Shown here piece after piece: positions 1 to 5,887 of a stretch of DNA of 5,887 bases (the stretch's first letter is position 1; the number at the start of each line of letters is the position of its first letter). This stretch comes from Betaproteobacteria bacterium (GTDB taxonomy: Bacteria > Desulfobacterota > Desulfovibrionia > Desulfovibrionales > Desulfovibrionaceae), in assembly GCA_009778295.1 (NCBI GenBank), contig WRKB01000221.1:1-5887 (forward strand). Direction: 5' to 3'. The notes under the pieces were generated by a model, which searched no databases, had not been told where the DNA came from, and saw only the letters and a list, made by a program, of their open reading frames with translations. The position numbers were made by a program, and so were the translations under genes.

Positions 1-12
1 CGGAGACTGATG

Positions 13-32
13 ACAAAGCCCGAAAGACGGGC
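13..32 (-). terminator. Possible intrinsic terminator after the valS-AMMECR1 unit
   Basis: Read on the minus strand, about 20 nt after the TAA of the AMMECR1 gene, the sequence forms a five-base-pair all-GC stem (GCCCG at 32-28, CGGGC at 22-18) with a TCTTT loop, followed by TTTGTC. The stem is short and the T-tract is interrupted, so this is a weak candidate. It could equally be chance, or lie inside the leader of a following gene that the window cuts off. Confidence 0.3.
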
Positions 33-51
33 AACATCTTCGCAAAGGCGC

Positions 52-630
52 TTAAGGAGTACAGTCCTTGGCCGCAAAGACCAAGGCTTCATACCAAAAA
101 AGCTGCGCGCCCGGCTCCTTCCAACTCCCGCCGGGAAGCCCCGCCTTGCGGCACAAATTTTCCAGATAGGCCAAACGATCCCATCCCTGTTCGAGCGGCA
201 CCTTAGGCAGGAATACCCCGGATCTACCGCCCAGACGCAAGAGCAGTCCATGACGGCCCACTTCGATGCGTTCCGGGTCAGGACAGGGCGTGATTGGCCC
301 GAGTACGGAGACCTCAATTTCCGTATCACCCAGTTCTTCACGTCGCAAAGGCGGAAAGCGGTGGTCCCGGAAAGCGGAGGCGAAGCCCATGCGCGCTACA
401 TTTCTATATAATTCCTCCTGCGGAATGATCGTGCCGATGCAGCCGCGCAGATGGCCCCCGCGTGTCAGCGTCACGAAGGACCCAAGTTTTTCGCGCAGTG
501 TACCTTCTTGTGGTGTCGGAATATCCGGACTGTCCGGCTGCTTGCCCGCAAAACCGCATGCAATCCCCCATCGCGCCAGTTCGCACAGCGTGCGCTTTTC
601 CTCACACGTCAGACTGAAGTTTGTGGACAT
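52..630 (-). CDS. amrA: AMMECR1-domain protein (AmmeMemoRadiSam system protein A)
   Basis: The 192-residue product matches the AMMECR1 family along its whole length. The hallmark LRGCIG motif is at residues 61-66 (Cys64), a DHRFPPL segment at 89-95 (family form D-x-RFPPL), and VFLP...GWD at about 139-151, followed by a YLENLCRKAGLP segment. The family occurs in archaea, bacteria and humans. In prokaryotes it often accompanies a Memo-like protein (B) and a radical SAM protein (AmrS), but its reaction is not established; the conserved Cys is the usual candidate for an active or binding residue. No signal peptide or membrane segment is visible, so it is probably cytosolic. I chose the ATG at 630 because GAGG (639-636) sits 5 nt upstream. 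A GTG six bases earlier (636) would overlap that Shine-Dalgarno and add only two residues. The gene follows valS by 16 nt and is probably co-transcribed with it. Neither the Memo nor the radical SAM partner is inside the window. The symbol is a system label rather than a settled gene name. Confidence 0.9.
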   Translation of the reverse strand: MSTNFSLTCEEKRTLCELARWGIACGFAGKQPDSPDIPTPQEGTLREKLGSFVTLTRGGHLRGCIGTIIPQEELYRNVARMGFASAFRDHRFPPLRREELGDTEIEVSVLGPITPCPDPERIEVGRHGLLLRLGGRSGVFLPKVPLEQGWDRLAYLENLCRKAGLPGGSWKEPGAQLFWYEALVFAAKDCTP

Positions 631-635
631 GCACA

Positions 636-640
636 CCTCT
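636..640 (-). promoter_or_regulatory. Shine-Dalgarno deciding the AMMECR1 start
   Basis: On the minus strand AGAGG lies 5 nt before the ATG at 630, inside the short gap after the valS stop. It overlaps the alternative in-frame GTG at 636, which argues for the ATG as the real start. Confidence 0.6.
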
Positions 641-646
641 TATTCT

Positions 647-3298
647 TCACTTTTCCATAGCGTTCGCAAAACGCTGACGCAACGCTTCGAGTTTTATCCT
701 GGCATCGACAAGGGACTGGCTGCGCTCACGTTCACGCCCCACCACCGTAGCAGGTGCACGCTCCATAAAGGACTGATTGGCGAGTTTCATCTGTACGGCG
801 AAAAGCTCCTTGCCGAGCTTGACAAGTTCCTTGTCCAGGCGGGCAAGTTCCGCAGCCAGATCCACGGCTCCGGCAAGCGGCACGACGACTTCACAGCCCT
901 GTGCCACACTGGAGGCAGAGGCTTTGGGGATATCGCCCCCCTGCCCGATATCCAATTTTTCAAGGCGGGCCAAAACCTCGATCATCTGGCGATTCTGCTC
1001 GAGCAACGCACATTGCGCGGCATCTGCCGGGCGCAGGATGCAGGTCAACTTTTTTGCGGGGGAGATGCCCAATTCCGCGCGCATAGTACGCACGGCCACG
1101 ATGATATCCTGGATGAAATCCATGCGGCTTGCCTCTTCGGCTTTACGACAAGCGGGACGCAACGGCGGAAAGAGTTCCAGTGCGATATCCCTGCCTGTAC
1201 CGCCGGGTAAAGCCTGCCAAATTTCCGCACTGACAAAGGGCATGACCGGATGCAGGAGAATGAGGATTTCACGCAGCACATTCCAGAGCACAAACTGGGC
1301 AGCCTGTTTGCGAAAGCCCTCCTCGCGCATGTCAGGTTTGATAAACTCCAGGTACCAGTCACAGAATTCATTCCACAAAAACCTGTAGAGGCCTTGAGCC
1401 ATATCGTTGAAACGGTAGCTTGCAAGCGCTGCTTCTGTTTCTTCCTTGACGGTTTCGAGGCGGTGCAAAATCCACTGGTGGTGCAAACCCTCCACCTGAG
1501 GAAGGTTGACGGGGGCAGGGGGTGTTTGCGGCAAATTCATCAGCGCGAACCGGGCAGCGTTCCACACTTTGTTGACAAAGTGGCGGTACCCTTCAATGCG
1601 TTCCTCGGACAGCCTGATATCGCGCCCCATGGCCGCGAAGGCGGTCAGCGTAAAGCGCAAGGAGTCACAGCCGTATTTGTCGATCATTTCGATCGGATCG
1701 ATGACGTTGCCCGTGGACTTGGACATTTTCCGACCTTCGGCATCACGCACCAGCGCGTGGATGTAAACATCGCGGAAAGGGACATCCTCCATGAAGTGCA
1801 GGCCCATCATCATCATGCGGGCCACCCAAAAAAACAGAATGTCAAAGCCGGTGACCAGCACGGCGGTGGGATAAAAGCCTTCGAGTTCCCGGGTCTTTTC
1901 CGGCCAGCCCAAGGTGGAAAATGGCCAGAGCGCGGATGAGAACCAGGTGTCCAAGACGTCTTCGTCCTGTATGAGTCTGTCGCTGCCGCAAGCACATCTT
2001 TCCGGGCTTTCCATCGCCACGATCAGTTCACCGCAGTCCTGGCAGGTCCAGGCCGGGATGCGGTGCCCCCACCAGATCTGGCGACTGATGCACCAGTCGC
2101 GGATGTTGTCCAGCCAATTGTAATAGGTTTTCAGCCAGCTCTCCGGCCAAATTTTCGTCAACCTAGGCGCGGCCTGCCGTGCGCGGGGCGCAAGTTTGGT
2201 GGAAGCCACAAACCATTGGGTCGAAACATGGGGTTCCACAACGCTTTTGCAGCGGTAGCAATGGCCCACGGAATGTTCAATGTTTTCCGTCAGCACCAGA
2301 GCGTCCGCAGCCTCGAGATCCTTTATAATAGCCTCGCGGCATGCTTCCTTATGCAAGCCTTTATAAGGACCGGCATCTCCGTTCATGACGCCGTTTTCAT
2401 CAATGACCTGAATGGTATCCAGATTATGCCGCCAACCGAGTTCCCAGTCGTTGTGGTCATGAGCAGGGGTGACCTTCAGAACGCCGGTGCCAAACTCCCT
2501 GTCCACGTAATTGTCGGCGATGATGGGCACTTCACGTTTGATAATCGGCACATATGCCTTTTTGCCGATCACGGCTGTATACCGCTCGTCTTCCGGGTGC
2601 ACGCAGACTGCCGTATCGCCCAGAATGGTTTCCGGCCGCGTGGTGACGATAGTCAACGAACCGGAACCGTCAACAAGATGGTAGCGTACATGCCAGAGAC
2701 TGCCTTTTTTCGGGCTGTGTTCCACCTCGTCGTCAGCCAGGGCGGTATGGCAACGGGTACACCAGTTGATGATATATTTGCCCCTGTAAATGAGACCCTG
2801 CCTGTACAAATCCACAAAAACCCTGCGGACAGCCCGCGACAAGCCCTCGTCCATGGTAAAACGCTCGCGCGTCCAGTCGACCGAGGCCCCCAGACTTTTG
2901 ATCTGGTGTAAAATGCGACCGCCGAATTCCTTTTTCCATTGCCACACGCGTTCCACAAAGGCCTCACGTCCAAGATCATGCCGGCCCTTACCCTCAAGCG
3001 CGAGGGCGCGCTCCACCACGTTCTGGGTGGCGATACCCGCATGATCGGTGCCCGGCACCCACAGCACCTTTTTGCCTTTCTGGCGGGCGAAACGGCACAG
3101 AACGTCCTGCAGGGTAATGTTCAAGGCATGCCCGATATGCAGTGCCCCTGTAACGTTTGGCGGAGGAATGACGATAGAATACGGCTCCCCCGCTCCATCC
3201 GGATCGGAGGTGAAGGTCCGGGATTTTTCCCAATACTCACACCAGCGCTGTTCCACTTCGCGCGGTTCATATCCTTTAGGAAGCGCGTCTTCAGTCAT
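647..3298 (-). CDS. valS: Valyl-tRNA synthetase (ValRS)
   Basis: Class I aminoacyl-tRNA synthetase that charges tRNA-Val with valine in the cytosol and hydrolyses mischarged Thr-tRNA-Val. The protein is complete at 883 aa, within the usual bacterial range and shorter than the roughly 950-aa E. coli enzyme. The Rossmann-fold signature PPNVTGALHIGHAL contains HIGH at residues 54-57, and GRKMSKSTGN gives KMSKS at 524-528. The CP1 editing domain (about 195-345) carries TTRPETILGDTAV (219-231) and TPAHDHND (277-284). Cys pairs at 180/183 with 347/350, and at 419/422 with 435/437, fit the two zinc sites known in ValRS of the Thermus type. The anticodon-binding helical domain spans roughly 605-720. 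The charged C-terminal segment (about 810-883) is the typical ValRS coiled-coil arm. GGGAG (3309-3305) lies 6 nt before the ATG, supporting this start. It is the first gene of the minus-strand unit, with the AMMECR1 gene directly behind it. No frameshift or missing key residue is visible. Confidence 0.98.
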   Translation of the reverse strand: MTEDALPKGYEPREVEQRWCEYWEKSRTFTSDPDGAGEPYSIVIPPPNVTGALHIGHALNITLQDVLCRFARQKGKKVLWVPGTDHAGIATQNVVERALALEGKGRHDLGREAFVERVWQWKKEFGGRILHQIKSLGASVDWTRERFTMDEGLSRAVRRVFVDLYRQGLIYRGKYIINWCTRCHTALADDEVEHSPKKGSLWHVRYHLVDGSGSLTIVTTRPETILGDTAVCVHPEDERYTAVIGKKAYVPIIKREVPIIADNYVDREFGTGVLKVTPAHDHNDWELGWRHNLDTIQVIDENGVMNGDAGPYKGLHKEACREAIIKDLEAADALVLTENIEHSVGHCYRCKSVVEPHVSTQWFVASTKLAPRARQAAPRLTKIWPESWLKTYYNWLDNIRDWCISRQIWWGHRIPAWTCQDCGELIVAMESPERCACGSDRLIQDEDVLDTWFSSALWPFSTLGWPEKTRELEGFYPTAVLVTGFDILFFWVARMMMMGLHFMEDVPFRDVYIHALVRDAEGRKMSKSTGNVIDPIEMIDKYGCDSLRFTLTAFAAMGRDIRLSEERIEGYRHFVNKVWNAARFALMNLPQTPPAPVNLPQVEGLHHQWILHRLETVKEETEAALASYRFNDMAQGLYRFLWNEFCDWYLEFIKPDMREEGFRKQAAQFVLWNVLREILILLHPVMPFVSAEIWQALPGGTGRDIALELFPPLRPACRKAEEASRMDFIQDIIVAVRTMRAELGISPAKKLTCILRPADAAQCALLEQNRQMIEVLARLEKLDIGQGGDIPKASASSVAQGCEVVVPLAGAVDLAAELARLDKELVKLGKELFAVQMKLANQSFMERAPATVVGRERERSQSLVDARIKLEALRQRFANAMEK

Positions 3299-3408
3299 AG
3301 CATTCTCCCAAAAGCGCCGCGCACGGTACGGCTGCCATATGTATTTTCACAAGGGGCGCAAGGAACGGGACTCTTGGCTTCCAGGCCGAAATACCCTATT
3401 GCTGTTCA
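3299..3408. other. Divergent intergenic region between valS and the 416-aa gene
   Basis: This 110-bp gap between two divergently transcribed genes must hold the start signals of both units. On the valS side there is a good Shine-Dalgarno (GGGAG at 3309-3305, minus strand) and a weak sigma-70-like pair, listed separately. On the plus side I see no purine-rich ribosome site in the 20 bases before the ATG at 3409. The only promoter-like match is TTGGCT (3374-3379) with a poor -10 around 3395-3402. The gap is too short for a long structured leader such as a T-box. Confidence 0.6.
3338..3365 (-). promoter_or_regulatory. Weak candidate sigma-70 promoter for valS
   Basis: On the minus strand TTCCTT (3365-3360) is separated by 16 nt from TACATA (3343-3338), which would start transcription about 30 nt before the valS ATG. 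Both hexamers match the consensus poorly. The call rests mainly on position and on this being the most AT-rich spot in the intergenic region. Confidence 0.3.
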
Positions 3409-4659
3409 ATGAACGAACCAATATATATTTTATGGGATAAGTCCCATATATGGGGGCTGACCGCATGGCGAGCCCTGACGTCCATGGGGATACCCCATCG
3501 TCTGCTCAAGGCTGCATCCATAGCGCAGGGAGCGCTTTCTGGCAAGTCTTCCTCTGTACTATTGGCGCCCGGCGGCACAGCCCGTCTCAAGGCGAAAGCT
3601 CTGGGCACAGCAGGCCGTGCCGCCATTCGCAGCTCTATCGCCAACGGCTGGCACTATCTCGGCTTGTGCGGCGGCGCCGGCCTCGCTCTGTCCGAAAAAG
3701 ACGGACTCGGCCTCTGTCCCTGGCAACGGACCAGTTACAGCAACCGGCTGCAACACCTTATTTCCGGGCATATCCATGTTCAGGCTCCTGAAGGGCATCC
3801 TCTGGGCCCTCCCGACGCATATACCCTGCCCCTGCCCGTGTGGTGGCCAGGACGCTTTGCCCCGCAGGAAGGCGACGCTGTAGAAATCCTTGCCGCCTAT
3901 CTGTATCCTGGGGGAGATGTTTGGCTGGCTGATCTGCCCTTATCCGCCCTGCCTCCCGGCACATTGGCCAGTTGGGAAGACATGTACGGAGTAAGCTTTC
4001 GCCCAGAGGAACTCAGCGGGCAACCCTGTATTATCCGCAATTCTTACGGGCAAGGCTCCTGTATCCTGAGCTATTCTCATTTGGAAACTCCGGACTCTCC
4101 GGGAGCCAACCGCTGGTTGGCCCATTTACTGCGCTCCCTGACAGGGACCACTCCAAAAGAATTCCACTGCCCCTCATGGGACCTCGCCGGACTCCCGGTG
4201 CGATGGGACGACCCCGTTTTCAACCGCGCCCGCGCATTTTTGAACCAAATCATTCATCTCGGGATCGAACACAATCTCCTCTTCGTCCGTACCCCCTGGT
4301 TATGGGGTTGGCGCATGGGCATCCCCGGCGCAGCATTGAACAATCTCTTCGCCGCCTTGCTCAGTGTGCAGAACCTTGAGCCGAATGACGCCGCCCTCAG
4401 CTGCTGGGAGGAATATAAGGCGCTCTTCGCGCAAAAATTCAGCCTATTCCAAAAAAGTGCCGAACAATACCTGCTTGCGGAGCGCCTAGCCGCCACTTTG
4501 GCCAGTGCACTGCCCCAAGCTGTAGATCGCAGCATCCTGAACATGCAGCGTGAGGCCTTGTTCGGCCAGCCCATGGAAGGCGGCGGCCTCTATGAGGAAT
4601 TGACAGATATGTTGGAAGAGCTTATTTTCCGCGCCTGCGAAGATGGTTGCGCAGTCTGA
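3409..4659 (+). CDS. Class I glutamine-amidotransferase-like (BPL_N-type) protein with unassigned C-terminal region
   Basis: The 416-aa product opens with IYILWD, typical of the first strand of a flavodoxin-like amidotransferase fold. It continues with LLAPGG (51-56), then YLGLCGGAG (83-91), a nucleophile-elbow motif placing Cys87 as the likely catalytic residue. SYSHLE (221-226) supplies a His224-x-Glu226 pair of the kind that completes the class I triad. Other recognisable segments are LQHLISGH (114-121), PLPVWWPGRF (141-150) and the loop SPGANRWLAHLL (230-241). This resembles proteins annotated as BPL_N (biotin-protein ligase N-terminal-like), although no ligase catalytic domain follows. 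Residues about 250-416 are a mostly helical-looking, charged region that I cannot assign. No signal peptide or membrane segment is evident. The reaction and substrate are unknown; an amidase, peptidase or glutaminase role is only possible. The reading frame stays open upstream of 3409 but offers no standard start codon nearby. The ATG lacks a clear Shine-Dalgarno, and the choice rests on the IYILWD strand lying just after it. A DinB-like gene follows 33 nt downstream. Confidence 0.75.
   Translation: MNEPIYILWDKSHIWGLTAWRALTSMGIPHRLLKAASIAQGALSGKSSSVLLAPGGTARLKAKALGTAGRAAIRSSIANGWHYLGLCGGAGLALSEKDGLGLCPWQRTSYSNRLQHLISGHIHVQAPEGHPLGPPDAYTLPLPVWWPGRFAPQEGDAVEILAAYLYPGGDVWLADLPLSALPPGTLASWEDMYGVSFRPEELSGQPCIIRNSYGQGSCILSYSHLETPDSPGANRWLAHLLRSLTGTTPKEFHCPSWDLAGLPVRWDDPVFNRARAFLNQIIHLGIEHNLLFVRTPWLWGWRMGIPGAALNNLFAALLSVQNLEPNDAALSCWEEYKALFAQKFSLFQKSAEQYLLAERLAATLASALPQAVDRSILNMQREALFGQPMEGGGLYEELTDMLEELIFRACEDGCAV
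3431..3448 (+). repeat. Inverted repeat near the start of the 416-aa gene
   Basis: TATGGGA (3431-3437) and TCCCATA (3442-3448) form a perfect 7-bp stem around a TAAG loop, within codons 8-14 of the amidotransferase-like gene and flanked by an AT-rich run starting at 3419. In mRNA it could fold as a small hairpin about 20 nt after the start codon; as DNA it is a short dyad. Its function is unknown and it may simply reflect the encoded residues. Confidence 0.5.
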
Positions 4660-4682
4660 CTTTTTTCATCCCTGAAATTTCC

Positions 4683-4689
4683 GGGAGGG
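4683..4689 (+). promoter_or_regulatory. Strong Shine-Dalgarno for the DinB-like gene
   Basis: GGGAGGG ends 3 nt before the ATG at 4693, a near-perfect anti-16S match with slightly tight spacing. It sits in the 33-nt gap after the preceding stop codon and contrasts with the lack of such a site before the upstream gene. Confidence 0.65.
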
Positions 4690-4692
4690 TTC

Positions 4693-5175
4693 ATGTCCAG
4701 GTATATTGTCACCGAACTCGCCGACAATTTTGAACGTGCCCACGGCTTTTACCTCCAATTCATCGAGCAGTGCCCGGATGAACTCTGGGGGAAGAAATTC
4801 GGCGCTTGGCCGCTTTGGCAGCATATTGTCCATGTTTACGGCTGTATTGATCACTTCGTACTCCAAGACGGCCAGCAGCCCACCCCTTATCCCTGCAAGG
4901 CAGGCAATATACTGGCCTTCGAGTTTGATGCGGGCGCAACGATGGATAAAACCGCCATGCGCACTTATGTGTTGACCATGAAGGCCAAGGCCGAAGCCTA
5001 TATCAACAGCCTTACCGATGCCGTGCTCGGTGAAAAAAATGCAGGACTTAGCGCCCGCAAAAAAGAAGGCCGCACCCATGCCCTGACCATGTCCATGCTG
5101 GCCGGTCACGCCTATTACCATTTCGGCACGCTGGACACTGCCCTGCGCGAGTACGGATACAAAGGGATTTATTAG
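4693..5175 (+). CDS. DinB/YfiT-like family protein
   Basis: The 160-residue product has the size and helical pattern of the DinB/YfiT four-helix-bundle superfamily. A His-rich helix LWQHIVHVYGCIDH (41-54) offers His44, His47 and His54. A late helix AGHAYYHFG (137-145) carries the H-x3-H pair His139/His143. In the family, one His from the second helix plus this pair bind a divalent metal, so His47/139/143 is the most likely triad. Members include bacillithiol- or mycothiol-dependent transferases, but many have no assigned substrate, and the DNA-damage name reflects the founder gene only. No LexA-type operator is obvious upstream. The protein is probably cytosolic. It follows the amidotransferase-like gene by 33 nt on the same strand with its own strong ribosome site, so co-transcription is likely. 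It ends 50 bp from the convergent nudC gene. Assignment to the superfamily is fairly firm; the activity is unknown. Confidence 0.8.
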   Translation: MSRYIVTELADNFERAHGFYLQFIEQCPDELWGKKFGAWPLWQHIVHVYGCIDHFVLQDGQQPTPYPCKAGNILAFEFDAGATMDKTAMRTYVLTMKAKAEAYINSLTDAVLGEKNAGLSARKKEGRTHALTMSMLAGHAYYHFGTLDTALREYGYKGIY

Positions 5176-5225
5176 AGCATTGTACCTTTAAACGACAATC
5201 TCAAAGTGAAAAAACGCCAGGCACT

Positions 5226-5887
5226 TCAGCCTTGCTCGCACCACCAGTCAATCATACGACGGGACAGGCTGAAGCGTCCCGGCAGTTGGGGCAGCTTGTC
5301 TCGGGTGTAAAAGTCCCCGGATTCGAGTTCGTTTTCCTGCAGTTTCAATTCTCCACTTTCATAATCAGCGACAAAACCGACCATCAGGTTACTAGGAAAG
5401 GGCCAGGGCTGTGAGCCAAAATAGGTGATGTTGCCCACGGTGATGCCCGTTTCTTCAAAAACTTCACGACGTACGCATTCCTCCAGGCTTTCGCCCGCTT
5501 CGAGGTACCCGGCGAGGATGCTGTAAAAAGGACCTTTGAAAGTACGGGCGTGCGCCAGCAGGATGCTGTCCCCTTTGCGAACCAGCACCAGCACGGCAGG
5601 AGTCAGAGTGGGGAAAATTTCCCGGCCGCAGACGGGACAGCTTTTGGATATGGCCGTGGCCGACCGCGTAGGTACGCCGCAAGCGGGGCAGTATCGCGAT
5701 TGCCTGTCCCAATGGATGAGTTCAAACGCCTTGTTGGCGAAAGGATGCAGAACTAATTCGATAAGACCGTAAGCGGCACGCAGATCGGGGGAGTCCCACT
5801 CTTTCGGATCGGGTGTCTGTTGCGCGGCATAAGCCACGCAGGGCAACCCCCGGTGCAGACCGAGCCGGTGCAGAATCCCCGCCGGGG
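5226..5887 (-). CDS. nudC: NADH pyrophosphatase NudC (5' end cut by window)
   Basis: Nudix hydrolase that cleaves NAD(H) to NMN(H) plus AMP and, in characterised members, removes NAD caps from RNA. Numbering from a TTG codon at 5846, a four-Cys zinc ribbon is formed by CPAC (53-56) and CPVC (70-73). The Nudix box runs from Gly113 to Ile135, with the GESLEE and REVFEETG core. SQPWPFPSNLM (145-155), the motif that marks NudC-type enzymes among Nudix proteins, follows at the expected place. The frame stays open through the TTG to the window edge, giving at least 219 residues before the TGA stop, and residues upstream of the TTG look like normal coding sequence. The TTG is therefore probably not the start, and the N-terminal domain lies beyond the window (E. 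coli NudC is 257 aa). It is convergent with the DinB-like gene. The catalytic and metal-binding positions appear intact. Confidence 0.95.
   Translation of the reverse strand, partial: PAGILHRLGLHRGLPCVAYAAQQTPDPKEWDSPDLRAAYGLIELVLHPFANKAFELIHWDRQSRYCPACGVPTRSATAISKSCPVCGREIFPTLTPAVLVLVRKGDSILLAHARTFKGPFYSILAGYLEAGESLEECVRREVFEETGITVGNITYFGSQPWPFPSNLMVGFVADYESGELKLQENELESGDFYTRDKLPQLPGRFSLSRRMIDWWCEQG

Noticed and set aside
1..51. A minus-strand ATG at 37-35 opens a frame that runs off the left edge.
   Set aside because: There is no ribosome site before it, only about 12 codons are visible, and it overlaps the hairpin. Nothing supports calling a gene.
266..1210. Long plus-strand open frames opposite the AMMECR1 and valS genes (also 1250-1939 and 2063-2911).
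   Set aside because: They are antisense to strongly recognised genes and show no family motifs. They reflect the codon composition of the opposite strand.
3296..3303. A two-codon upstream frame (ATG CTA TGA) on the minus strand overlaps the valS start codon.
   Set aside because: It lies inside the normal 6-nt spacer after the Shine-Dalgarno, so a separate regulatory role is unlikely without conservation data.
4635..4666. CTGCG/CGCAG stem at the end of the 416-aa gene followed by six T residues after the stop.
   Set aside because: The stem has only 5 bp with a 10-nt loop, the T-run starts several bases after it, and it would split two genes that look co-transcribed.
5176..5225. Search for a bidirectional terminator in the gap between the convergent DinB-like and nudC genes.
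   Set aside because: Only a 5-bp AAGTG/CACTT pair (5204-5208, 5222-5226) with a 13-nt loop is present. It is too weak and partly inside the nudC stop.
5844..5846. TTG as the start codon of nudC.
   Set aside because: The frame remains open to the window edge with plausible coding residues, and a start here would remove the N-terminal domain typical of the family.

Overview
The window looks like an ordinary chromosomal stretch from a moderately GC-rich Gram-negative bacterium. The gene set, and the style of the 416-residue amidotransferase-like protein, suggest a sulfate-reducing deltaproteobacterium of the Desulfovibrionaceae type. That placement is an inference from remembered family resemblance, not from a search. 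I see no mobile element, CRISPR array, rRNA or tRNA gene, or phage signature.

Layout. Positions 1-51 are non-coding as far as can be seen and hold a small GC hairpin, a possible terminator for the minus-strand unit. Positions 52-3298 on the minus strand form a two-gene unit: valS (valyl-tRNA synthetase, 883 aa, complete) followed after 16-17 nt by a gene for an AMMECR1-domain protein (AmmeMemoRadiSam system protein A). A 110-bp divergent intergenic region (3299-3408) separates this from a plus-strand pair. The first plus-strand gene (3409-4659) encodes a 416-aa protein with a class I glutamine-amidotransferase-like / BPL_N-type domain and an intact-looking Cys-His-Glu triad. The second, 33 nt downstream (4693-5175), encodes a 160-aa DinB/YfiT-like protein. 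After a 50-bp gap, a minus-strand gene for NADH pyrophosphatase (NudC, Zn-ribbon plus Nudix) converges on them. It runs off the right edge, so its N-terminus is missing.

How the genes relate. valS is a housekeeping translation gene. Its partner AMMECR1 is widely conserved, but its biochemical role in bacteria is not settled. NudC handles NAD(H) turnover and NAD-capped RNA. The amidotransferase-like and DinB-like genes are probably co-transcribed, but their substrates cannot be read from sequence. The least explained item is the 416-aa protein: a plausible cysteine-hydrolase domain joined to a C-terminal region of about 165 residues that I cannot assign. Nothing here amounts to strong evidence for a new multi-gene system.
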